The notes beneath the pieces are model-generated. The model had not been told where the DNA came from. It searched no databases and worked only from the letters and a program-made list of their open reading frames with translations. Position numbers and translations under genes: made by a program. Below, piece by piece: positions 1-5,010 of a stretch of DNA of 6,102 nt. The stretch is from Parachlamydiaceae bacterium (GTDB lineage Bacteria > Chlamydiota > Chlamydiia > Chlamydiales > Parachlamydiaceae), in assembly GCA_030679615.1 (NCBI GenBank), contig JAUXSJ010000274.1:1-6102 (forward strand). The letters are read 5' to 3'. The number at the start of each line of letters is the position of its first letter. The stretch's first letter is position 1.

Positions 1-9
1 TTTGTTCTA

Positions 10-61
10 GAGTCCGTAGGACGACTCCCATTACAGCCCACAGTGACGAAGGAACTGTGGG
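10..61. repeat. Pair of adjacent small hairpins, possible REP-like repeat
   Basis: Two stem-loops lie next to each other. The first is GAGTC (10-14) pairing with GACTC (23-27), with an alternative inner pairing GTCC/GGAC. The second is a perfect 8-bp stem, CCCACAGT (37-44) with ACTGTGGG (54-61), and a 9-base loop. The plus strand continues into A-rich DNA rather than a T run, so this is not a plus-strand terminator. Compact paired hairpins in non-coding DNA are typical of dispersed palindromic repeats; that reading is inference from a single copy. Confidence 0.45.
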
Positions 62-324
62 AATACGAAAAAAAAAGACATAGAGCTCGTCAGAGCGATT
101 CAAAAGCTATTCAGAATCAATCATACGACTCGATAATTACAAAATCATTAAATGTAAAGTATTTTTTGTCCTGATACGTATGGCTGCCTGCCTATCCTGT
201 TGTTTATTCTTTAACATAAATTAGGTTGAGCTTATACCGAAGGCCTGGTTATTTTGGCTAAAACTTTTAGAATCATTGCGTAGGTTAGTTAATTAAATAA
301 AAAAGTAAAGAAATTAATATTAAT

Positions 325-495
325 GCAAGTTGTAAATACTAAGTTTGAATTAAATTTTTATCGTTATAACGTTATATCGTTTTCATCGTTAATTTTACTT
401 TTAAATAACTCGAATCTACAAGCGAAATTAACAATAGAAACGATATAACGTTATAACGATAAAAATTTAAGTTAAATAATTTGTTTGCAACTTAC
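325..495. repeat. 171-bp near-palindrome with perfect 33-bp arms (MITE/foldback-like)
   Basis: Bases 350-382 and 438-470 are perfect reverse complements over 33 bp. The symmetry continues without gaps on both sides of the same centre (about base 410). Outward, GCAAGTTG (325-332) faces CAACTTAC (488-495), with roughly two thirds of positions matching between these ends and the perfect arms. Inward, GTTAATTT (388-395) faces AAATTAAC (425-432), leaving a loop of about 29 bases. Each arm also contains the small palindrome CGTTATAACG (362-371, 449-458). There is no coding capacity, and I could not identify a clear target-site duplication. A miniature inverted-repeat element is the best reading; an upstream regulatory structure for the transporter is the alternative. 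Confidence 0.7.
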
Positions 496-537
496 CTTGT
501 TTAAAATATTAAATTACCGTTTTATTTAAAATTTTAT

Positions 538-566
538 TTCATAAATTAGTTTTTAAATGTTATATT
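538..566 (+). promoter_or_regulatory. Candidate sigma70 promoter for the transporter gene
   Basis: TTCATA (538-543, four of six consensus positions) is followed after 17 bases by TATATT (561-566, five of six). Transcription would begin near 573, giving a leader of about 37 bases before the ATG at 610. The DNA is very AT-rich, so chance matches are common and the call is tentative. Confidence 0.35.
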
Positions 567-609
567 ATTAGTTAGTTGTAATATTAAATATTTAAAAAAG
601 ATAATAATC

Positions 610-1539
610 ATGAATTTAATCCTGATAGTTTTTGGTGCAGCTTGTTTTGCATCGTTAGCTAATTTCTTTTTTCGAAAAAATTCTACTACTAGTAAAAGTG
701 TAAATAGATACATGTGCGTCCAGTATTTATTTTCATTTATTGTTTCTGTTTTATTTGAAAATTTTAAAGAAGTTCCCATCAATTTTACGATGATTGGAAT
801 AGGGATGGTTGTTGGATTTTGCAATGTTCTACTTATGATTTTAATGTCATATGCATTAAAGAAAGGACCAACAGGACCCATTTTTGCTTTTCAGAATGCA
901 AGCGCAATGTTTCCTGGTCTTTTATTATTTATTAGTTTTGGGCCAGTATATGGTTTTAATGTGACAGTTCTGCAAATTTTTGGAATTGGCATCGTTGCTT
1001 TGGGGCTGTGTTGTTTTGCGCGTAATTCACGCGATGCAGGGGAAAATACACGATTGTCTCAATGGATTCCCTATGCATTGGCATGTTTTTTTATACAAAT
1101 CATCGCGTTAACATTAATTCAATGGCGCAGCCTACTCTTTTTAGATCATTACGAACACTTGCTACTTCCAACAACTGTAAATATGAATGCTGATATTTGG
1201 TTTCTTCCTGGGTTTTTTGGCAGTGCTTTTATTTTACAAATTTTATTATTGGCTTTTGAAAGAAAAAAACAACAATTAGAAAAGTTTTCAAGTGAGCAGC
1301 CATTCAGAGAAATGACATTAGGATTATTTGGTGGAATTGCGAATGGATTTTCCACATTATTTTTAGCGTTCGCTACAAAAAATGCATTGCCTTTTGAAAA
1401 GGTCATGTTATTTCCATGCTTTGCAGTTTTTGTGATTGTTCTTTGTAGTGCTTGGGCTTGGGCCATTTACAAAGAAAAATTTGATTTCACATCAAACATG
1501 GTCTGTTCAATTGGAATCATGATTGGTAAACTATATTAA
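610..1539 (+). CDS. EamA/DMT-superfamily-like membrane transporter
   Basis: This 309-residue integral membrane protein is probably a small-molecule or metabolite exporter/permease of the inner membrane. About ten hydrophobic segments can be drawn, at roughly residues 3-22, 35-50, 59-83, 90-112, 117-136, 152-174, 195-216, 236-258, 264-287 and 294-307. The two halves show the drug/metabolite transporter (DMT) layout. Residues 82-112 (a helix start around ALKKGPTGPIFAFQNAS and then a Pro/Gly-containing helix) and 254-290 (FATKNALPFEKVM, ending in an acidic KEKF loop) occupy equivalent positions before the last helix of each repeat. About 300 residues is the usual size for a two-EamA-domain protein. 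The start has no good Shine-Dalgarno, only an A-rich stretch at 594-600, but the first helix begins immediately and no later ATG would preserve it. Similarity to named members is weak, so the substrate cannot be given. No partner gene is evident; a hairpin and a new promoter follow it. Confidence 0.65.
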   Translation: MNLILIVFGAACFASLANFFFRKNSTTSKSVNRYMCVQYLFSFIVSVLFENFKEVPINFTMIGIGMVVGFCNVLLMILMSYALKKGPTGPIFAFQNASAMFPGLLLFISFGPVYGFNVTVLQIFGIGIVALGLCCFARNSRDAGENTRLSQWIPYALACFFIQIIALTLIQWRSLLFLDHYEHLLLPTTVNMNADIWFLPGFFGSAFILQILLLAFERKKQQLEKFSSEQPFREMTLGLFGGIANGFSTLFLAFATKNALPFEKVMLFPCFAVFVIVLCSAWAWAIYKEKFDFTSNMVCSIGIMIGKLY

Positions 1540-1550
1540 TTAATAAATAA

Positions 1551-1621
1551 TCGATCGTTATCGTTCAGTCTGAAAAGTGAACGTTCTCTTTCGTTTTTCA
1601 TGCTGAACGATAATTGGTCGA
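1551..1621. repeat. Long hairpin downstream of the transporter gene
   Basis: TTATCGTTCAG (1558-1568) pairs with CTGAACGATAA (1603-1613). The outer ends TCGA (1551-1554 and 1618-1621) and inner TGAAAA/TTTTCA (1571-1576, 1595-1600) extend the stem, with a few mismatches and one bulge. It begins 11 bases after the transporter stop codon. The plus-strand sequence afterwards is A-rich, so it is not a classical intrinsic terminator, although it could stabilise the 3' end of the mRNA or act with other factors. It may also be a short dispersed palindrome. Confidence 0.6.
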
Positions 1622-1633
1622 TTGAAAAAAAAT

Positions 1634-1663
1634 TTGACAACATCTATTCAAATTCCTTATTAA
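1634..1663 (+). promoter_or_regulatory. Sigma70-type promoter for the glycine-rich small protein
   Basis: A perfect -35 box TTGACA (1634-1639) is followed, after 18 bases, by TATTAA (1658-1663, four of six consensus positions). The start of transcription would fall around 1670, leaving a very short leader of about 20 bases that contains the ribosome binding site. The promoter lies just after the 1551-1621 hairpin, suggesting that the small gene is transcribed independently of the transporter. Confidence 0.5.
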
Positions 1664-1691
1664 TCAATAGAATAGCAATAAGGAGATGAGT

Positions 1692-1991
1692 ATGGATATT
1701 ATTAGTTTAATTATTTCTTTAATTAGTGGTGTTGTTGGTGGAAACATTGCTGGTTCAGCAATGACTACAAAGAATTTAGGACCTATTGTAAATACAGTTG
1801 CAGGACTTGTCGGTGGTGGTTTAGGACAATTTATTTTGCAAGCATTTGGAATTATTTCTGCTGTAAGTGCTGGATCAGGCGGCGAAATCGATTTTTCTCA
1901 AATCTTAGCTAGTATTGCTGCAGGCGGTGTGAGTGGGGGTGCTTTGACAGGTATTATTACAGCAATTAAAGCCGCTTTGGAAAAAAAATAA
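1692..1991 (+). CDS. Small glycine-rich membrane protein, function unknown
   Basis: This 99-residue protein has three hydrophobic, glycine-rich stretches (about residues 1-26, 31-60 and 69-95), separated by short polar turns (TTKN around 25-28, GGEID around 63-67), and a charged C-terminal LEKK. The repeated GG and GxxxG patterns (GVVGGNIAG, GLVGGGLG, AAGGVSGG) suggest glycine-zipper helix packing in a membrane. The layout resembles a widespread family of roughly 100-residue bacterial membrane proteins of unknown role; this is from memory, not a search. The start is decided by the ribosome binding site: AAGGAG (1680-1685) abuts an ATG at 1686 with no spacing but sits 6 bases before the ATG at 1692, so 1692 is preferred. 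Holin- or bacteriocin-like activity is conceivable from composition, but no lysis or immunity gene lies nearby. Confidence 0.7.
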   Translation: MDIISLIISLISGVVGGNIAGSAMTTKNLGPIVNTVAGLVGGGLGQFILQAFGIISAVSAGSGGEIDFSQILASIAAGGVSGGALTGIITAIKAALEKK

Positions 1992-1994
1992 ATG

Positions 1995-2152
1995 TTTATA
2001 GTCGATTAAATTTCAAATGATACATTTTTACAACGTGAAAGCCTCAGGATTGATCGATCGTAACTAACCCCATATTGGGTTAGTTACGATCGATTAATCC
2101 TGAGAGCTTTGACGCGTAAAAATGTATTATTTCAAATTTAATCGACTATAAA
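1995..2152. repeat. 158-bp near-palindrome between convergent genes
   Basis: Bases 1995-2070 and 2077-2152 are inverted copies, 76 bases each and collinear, around a 6-base centre (CATATT). The outer 19 bases are identical (starting TTTATAGTCGATTAAA), and the inner 18 (ATCGATCGTAACTAACCC) are identical too. Mismatches concentrate in one block near 2032-2042 / 2105-2115, where a one-base slip restores most pairing. The element starts 3 bases after the stop of the small glycine-rich gene. Ends of the form TATAGTCGA...TCGACTATA with TA at the border would fit a MITE of a TA-targeting transposase family, but no parent transposase is present. As RNA it would form a very strong hairpin able to protect or end transcripts from either side. 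Confidence 0.8.
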
Positions 2153-2153
2153 A

Positions 2154-2184
2154 AAGGCATATGTAAAAATTTTACATACGCCTT
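2154..2184 (-). terminator. Intrinsic terminator of the Asn/Lys-rich gene
   Basis: Arms 2154-2168 (AAGGCATATGTAAAA) and 2170-2184 (TTTTACATACGCCTT) match at 14 of 15 positions. The single mismatch is A-C in plus-strand RNA but a G-U pair in minus-strand RNA. On the minus strand the stem runs directly into TTTTTT (complement of 2150-2155), 15 bases after the stop codon of the minus gene. On the plus strand AATTTTTT follows, so it may also work for readthrough from the small gene. Confidence 0.75.
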
Positions 2185-2198
2185 AATTTTTTAATTGA

Positions 2199-2894
2199 TT
2201 ACTTTTTTGTTTCTATAATAATAATCTTAGATTGATTATCTTCTCCATTTTTAGTTTTTTCAATAGAATTAAAAAATTCAATTGTTTTATCTAATTGATT
2301 TTTGTAATTTAAGATTAAATCGCCATAAAATTGATTAAGATTATATGCGGAATTTTTTTCCTTATCTTCTGCAGTATTAGAATTAAAACTTTTATCTAAT
2401 TGTTGTAAATTACTTTTTAATTCTAGGTTTAAAATTTCGATTTTTTTATTTAAACTTGTTAAAACATTGTTTTTTATTTTAAAAAACTCATCTTCAGAAA
2501 GATTTAGATATTTATTTGTATCGAAATCAAATTCTAATAAATTTCGATCTAAGTCTGTTTCTTTGGAGGAACTGAGATTGTTACTTGAATCAGATTCTAA
2601 ACCTTCTTTCTTTTCTTGATTTTCAAAGACGAAAGCAGGTAAATTTTTCTTCAAGTACTCATTATACAATTTTATTAGTTCGTGTTCTTTAAGTAGAAAG
2701 TTGTTTTTGTTTAGAGTCTTTACTTCTATCAATTTTGATAAATGGAATAAGGTTGTATGACCTTGTATTTCTCCTATTTTAAACAAACTTTTATTAAATG
2801 ATTGATAAACTTGAAGAACTTTACTCTCTTTATTTTTTTCTTTAAAAACTAAATTACTTGGTAAATCAAAATTATTAAGATGATTATTAATCAT
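2199..2894 (-). CDS. Uncharacterised Asn/Lys/Glu-rich soluble protein
   Basis: I do not recognise a family. The ORF encodes 231 residues with no signal peptide, no membrane segment and no cysteine. Residues about 1-90 look globular (VLQVYQSFNKSLFKIGEIQG, then several LxxL stretches). A polar Ser/Glu-rich linker follows near 95-117 (SDSSNNLSSSKETD). The C-terminal half is helical, with coiled-coil potential around 143-172 (NVLTSLNKKIEILNLELK and onward). The start has only a weak purine-rich stretch (AAAAGAAAA) upstream, and a GATAAT box at 2918-2923 (minus strand) lacks a good -35 partner. A convincing terminator follows, which supports a real transcript. Base composition looks even more AT-rich than its neighbours, and codon choice is extreme, as in lineage-specific ORFs. 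A secreted host-directed protein is possible in this kind of organism, but nothing in the sequence proves it. Confidence 0.55.
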   Translation of the reverse strand: MINNHLNNFDLPSNLVFKEKNKESKVLQVYQSFNKSLFKIGEIQGHTTLFHLSKLIEVKTLNKNNFLLKEHELIKLYNEYLKKNLPAFVFENQEKKEGLESDSSNNLSSSKETDLDRNLLEFDFDTNKYLNLSEDEFFKIKNNVLTSLNKKIEILNLELKSNLQQLDKSFNSNTAEDKEKNSAYNLNQFYGDLILNYKNQLDKTIEFFNSIEKTKNGEDNQSKIIIIETKK

Positions 2895-2996
2895 AAAATT
2901 TTCTTTTGTTAAAATTAATTATCGCAAATAAATTAAAATATTTTATTTACTAATATATTTATTTTAATTAAAACAAATTAAAATTTTATTTAAATA

Positions 2997-3024
2997 TTGT
3001 TTGATTTTGTTAAATTTATATAAT
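2997..3024 (+). promoter_or_regulatory. Promoter-like element with perfect -10 box and no downstream gene
   Basis: TATAAT (3019-3024) is a perfect -10 hexamer. TTGTTT (2997-3002) lies 16 bases upstream and matches three of six -35 positions, including TTG. The start would be near 3031, facing a region with no ORF but with a hairpin and T run at 3070-3095. AT-rich DNA makes a chance match plausible. Confidence 0.35.
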
Positions 3025-3030
3025 AGGCAT

Positions 3031-3095
3031 TAACTTAAGTAAATTCAGTATCGTAATATTTTTTTGAGTGCGAAAGCCCTGCATTCGCTTTTTTT
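3031..3095 (+). ncRNA. Possible short RNA between promoter and T-run hairpin
   Basis: A transcript from the 2997-3024 promoter-like pair would run about 65 bases to a small stem-loop, GCGAA (3070-3074) with TTCGC (3084-3088), which is followed directly by seven T (3089-3095). This is the layout of a minimal sRNA gene. The stem is only 5 bp with a 9-base loop, and the same bases form the left arm of the 3073-3213 inverted repeat, so the terminator may be coincidental. Confidence 0.2.
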
Positions 3096-3213
3096 GAAGA
3101 GAGAACATTAATGATTGAGGGTGTGTTTCGATTCAATCAATTCCTCTATAAAATCAATCTATAAAAGTGCAATTGTGGATATCAGAACTAAAAAAAAGCG
3201 AAGCAGGGCCTTT
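3073..3213. repeat. 141-bp element bounded by 23-base inverted repeats (MITE-like)
   Basis: The left end 3073-3095 (AAAGCCCTGCATTCGC plus seven T) and right end 3191-3213 (seven A, then GCGAAGCAGGGCCTTT) are inverted copies. They differ only by one extra base in each arm (an A in the left, a G in the right). The 95-base interior has no coding capacity and only weak internal symmetry (ATTGA/TCAAT). Terminal repeats of this size around a short non-coding core suggest a miniature element mobilised in trans. No target duplication is obvious at the borders, and no transposase is in the window. Confidence 0.6.
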
Positions 3214-3255
3214 ATTGGAAGATGTGTTAAAATGTATGGACTTATCGAGTGTTTT

Positions 3256-3304
3256 GTAGCCTAGACTTTAGTCTGGGCTTGTTTTTGCAGGCTTTAGCCT
3301 GCAA
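3256..3304 (+). repeat. REP-like hairpin pair with CTTTAG loops
   Basis: Two stem-loops with the same loop lie 5 bases apart. AGCCTAGAC (3258-3266) pairs with GTCTGGGCT (3271-3279), with one G-U or mismatch. A perfect 8-bp stem, TTGCAGGC (3285-3292) with GCCTGCAA (3297-3304), follows. Both enclose TTTA, giving the motifs GACTTTAGTC and GGCTTTAGCC. A GTAG tetranucleotide (3256-3259) heads the first stem. In known REP elements a GTAG-type tetramer precedes a short palindrome, and pairs form BIME units moved by RAYT (Y1-type) transposases. A decayed further copy (GCTTTAGC) is at about 3360. The REP assignment is inference by resemblance. Confidence 0.6.
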
Positions 3305-3514
3305 GTTCAGTTAAGAATTATCATAGAAACTGCTATAAGGATAGTTTTTGATAACCTCAGCTTTAGCAGGCTTACATGATATTCTCTCAAGTTTCACGCA
3401 AACTAATCGCATCTCATCTATCGAATTCTTGAATGGTTGATATTTTTCACGTCATTACGCTTAAGTTGACAAGATCGACTGTTCATTACATCGATTAAAA
3501 CATTTTATAAAAAA

Positions 3515-4498
3515 TTAAAGAGCTTGGCCATCATGTATTCTTTTTTCTAAATTCTGTAAAAAAGGTAATAATTTTGCTTGCTCTTCAGGATTTAATCGAT
3601 CGATGAAAAGAATGCCTTCGATATGATCATATTCATGCATAATGACTCTGGCTTCCCAACCAGAAACTCTTTCAGTGATGATTTTTCCTTCAATTGTCAT
3701 GTACTCCACTGTAATTTCTTTTGGACGTTCAACTACTGCGCGGATTGTAGGAATAGACAAGCATCCTTCAGACGCCATCCATGTTTCAATACTGGGTAAA
3801 GAAAGTTGAGGATTAATAAAAACCTTTACTTCACCATTTTCGAAAGGCTTTTGATCCTTTTCAATAGGTTTTCGAATAACAAATAATCGAATAGAGTGAT
3901 GAATTTGTGGGGCTGCAAGACCGATTCCATCGCATGCATCCATTGTTTCAATCATTTCATCAATCAATTTTTTTATATCATGAGTAATTTCATTGATAGG
4001 ATCAGCTTTCATTCTAAGAATAGTCTCACCATAGTAGGCTAAAGGCAATAATCTAAATTGACCTGTTGTAACAAGATTAGGAGCGTGTCCACGAGTTAAT
4101 TGTCCTCCACGATAAAACCATTGATTCCTCATCTTTTCAAAAAAACTACGTTCTGTAAACGTGGCATCACGGTTATTCTGAGTTAGGAAAGCAGTAAAGG
4201 TGACAGTAGCAACGGTTTTGTTTTCTTTAAAATCAAGTATTTCGAGTTTTTGAAAATTTGAATGGTGTGAAAATTGAGAAATACTTCGCTTCCAAGAGAA
4301 TTTATTATTAGAGTATTGAGAACTAGCTGGGTGTGTGGTGAAAATGATGTAATCAGGAAGATTCAAAACATAAGCAGAATACCTGGAACGCATTAATTGA
4401 AGAGCATTTTCAGGAAGTATCCCATTATGATATGGTTTACAGCATACATCGTATTCTTTTAAACTGCAACATGGACAAGGCATGGTAAGCTGAGTCAT
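3515..4498 (-). CDS. def: Peptide deformylase fused to an N-terminal SEC-C/YchJ-like domain
   Basis: The C-terminal part removes the formyl group from the initiator methionine of new proteins in the cytoplasm, a metal-dependent and normally essential step. All three deformylase motifs are present: GIGLAAPQ (191-198), EGCLS (244-248) and HEYDH (288-292), giving metal ligands C246, H288 and H292 and catalytic E289. This domain spans about residues 148-327, the full length of a normal enzyme. The N-terminal ~130 residues form a YchJ-type unit. A cysteine-rich SEC-C motif (C8, C10, C11, C19, C20, H24 in CPCCSLKEYDVCCKPYH) is followed by LMRSRYSAYV (35-44) and an NTF2-like fold ending at QWFYRGG (126-132). 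SEC-C motifs bind zinc, and some act at the ribosome or SecA. AAAGGA (minus strand of 4505-4510) sits 6 bases before the ATG. The gene follows the 130-residue ORF by 25 bases, so the two are probably cotranscribed. The deformylase call is certain; the purpose of the fusion is unknown. Confidence 0.92.
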   Translation of the reverse strand: MTQLTMPCPCCSLKEYDVCCKPYHNGILPENALQLMRSRYSAYVLNLPDYIIFTTHPASSQYSNNKFSWKRSISQFSHHSNFQKLEILDFKENKTVATVTFTAFLTQNNRDATFTERSFFEKMRNQWFYRGGQLTRGHAPNLVTTGQFRLLPLAYYGETILRMKADPINEITHDIKKLIDEMIETMDACDGIGLAAPQIHHSIRLFVIRKPIEKDQKPFENGEVKVFINPQLSLPSIETWMASEGCLSIPTIRAVVERPKEITVEYMTIEGKIITERVSGWEARVIMHEYDHIEGILFIDRLNPEEQAKLLPFLQNLEKRIHDGQAL

Positions 4499-4504
4499 TA
4501 TATT

Positions 4505-4510
4505 TCCTTT
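4505..4510 (-). promoter_or_regulatory. Ribosome binding site of the deformylase fusion
   Basis: AAAGGA on the minus strand lies 6 bases before the ATG at 4498. It shows that translation starts at the first methionine, so the zinc domain is part of the product and not an artefact of reading upstream of a conventional deformylase. Confidence 0.65.
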
Positions 4511-4523
4511 AAAAGGAGGAGTG

Positions 4524-4916
4524 TTATAATTTAGAAATTAATTTTTTTTGTATTTCTGAAAAAGAGCAGCTATCATATCTGTCTAATCGTTTGTTACTTG
4601 GGATGTTATGATAATGACTCAATGCTTTTTGAGCAGATCCAATTCCATAAGCTTGATCATACCAATAAATATTTAACTCAGGAAAATGACTAAAATCTGT
4701 TTTAATTAATCTTCCTCCAGCATAATCAACGTAATAATCGTTCAAATTTTTAAAAAATTGAACAATCTTTTCACTAGTTGAAATTGTCTCTTCATGCTGT
4801 TTTAATTTATCTGGACGACCTTCAAAATATACCGCAGGTCTTGACTGACTCCAAAGAGCATGGAAGGCGTTTACGTATGACAAATCATCTGGGACTGTTA
4901 CAAGGCTTGATTTCAT
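4524..4916 (-). CDS. Uncharacterised 130-residue protein, first gene of the deformylase operon
   Basis: I do not recognise this family. The product is a soluble, aromatic-rich protein without signal peptide or membrane helix. Notable segments are ALWSQSRPAVYFEG (19-32), an amphipathic stretch around 45-60, the run DYYVDYAGGRLIKTDFSHFP (59-78) and ELNIYWYDQAYGIGSAQKAL (79-98). The last two resemble a compact beta-rich conserved core. The ORF has a good Shine-Dalgarno (AGGAG, minus strand of 4924-4928), 7 bases before the ATG. It ends 25 bases before the deformylase fusion in the same direction, which suggests one transcript and perhaps a linked role. The 94-base gap to the divergent DUF2608 gene must hold its promoter, but I see no strong hexamer pair there. 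An immunity, cofactor or phage-derived origin cannot be excluded. Confidence 0.7.
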   Translation of the reverse strand: MKSSLVTVPDDLSYVNAFHALWSQSRPAVYFEGRPDKLKQHEETISTSEKIVQFFKNLNDYYVDYAGGRLIKTDFSHFPELNIYWYDQAYGIGSAQKALSHYHNIPSNKRLDRYDSCSFSEIQKKLISKL

Positions 4917-5010
4917 AAGAAAACTCCTGCTATTTTGTTAAGTATTATTTTTTAAGTTCGTAAAATAGGATATATGAGGATTAAATTTTAAGCAAAAAAT
5001 TGGAGTGCAT

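Larger units (their letters stand above)
1..609. other. Gene-poor left flank with palindromic elements
   Basis: I see no convincing gene in this stretch. Frame 1 on the plus strand is open from the window edge to a TGA at 172-174 (57 codons) and could be the tail of a gene starting outside. The minus strand is open over the same bases as well, and the segment contains two compact hairpins, so a non-coding repeat is at least as likely. Bases 62-324 hold a run of nine A (68-76) and nothing else I recognise; no tRNA or rRNA pattern was seen. The 171-bp near-palindrome at 325-495 and a candidate promoter at 538-566 fill the rest and are listed separately. Confidence 0.5.
2895..3514. other. 620-base region without a gene, rich in inverted repeats
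   Basis: No ORF of convincing length exists here on either strand; short frames (for example about 22 codons from ATG 3434) look random. Bases 2895-2996 are almost pure A/T. From 2997 there is a promoter-like pair, then the 3073-3213 inverted-repeat element and the 3256-3304 hairpin pair. A weaker GCTTTAGC copy follows near 3360-3367. Bases 3370-3514, downstream of the deformylase gene on its strand, show no clear intrinsic terminator. Confidence 0.6.

Noticed and set aside
1..174. Partial plus-strand CDS of 57 codons ending at TGA 172-174
   Set aside because: The frame is open but shows no recognisable protein pattern. It overlaps two hairpins, and the opposite strand is open too, so I did not call it a gene.
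546..881. Minus-strand open frame of 111 codons overlapping the transporter start
   Set aside because: It lies opposite the hydrophobic transporter gene and extends into its AT-rich upstream DNA, has no ribosome binding site, and reads as the complement of membrane-helix codons.
1149..1466. Minus-strand open frame of 105 codons inside the transporter
   Set aside because: It is fully contained in the better supported transporter gene on the other strand and shows no family pattern or start signal.
2880..2894. Palindrome-like ATGATTATTAATCAT over the start codon of the Asn/Lys-rich gene
   Set aside because: It is short and AT-rich and is explained by the first codons; such matches are expected by chance in this composition.
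3466..3486. Weak dyad around AAGATCGACT, considered as a terminator for the deformylase operon
   Set aside because: Pairing is broken by several mismatches and no T run follows on the minus strand.
3370..3514. Short frames of about 20 codons on both strands, considered as transposase remnants
   Set aside because: None has a family motif, a ribosome binding site or continuity after a simple frameshift.
4917..5010. Divergent promoters in the 94-base gap (TAAAAT at 4961-4966, TAATAC on the minus strand)
   Set aside because: No -10-like hexamer has a convincing -35 partner at 16-18 bases, so only the presence of promoters somewhere in the gap can be inferred.
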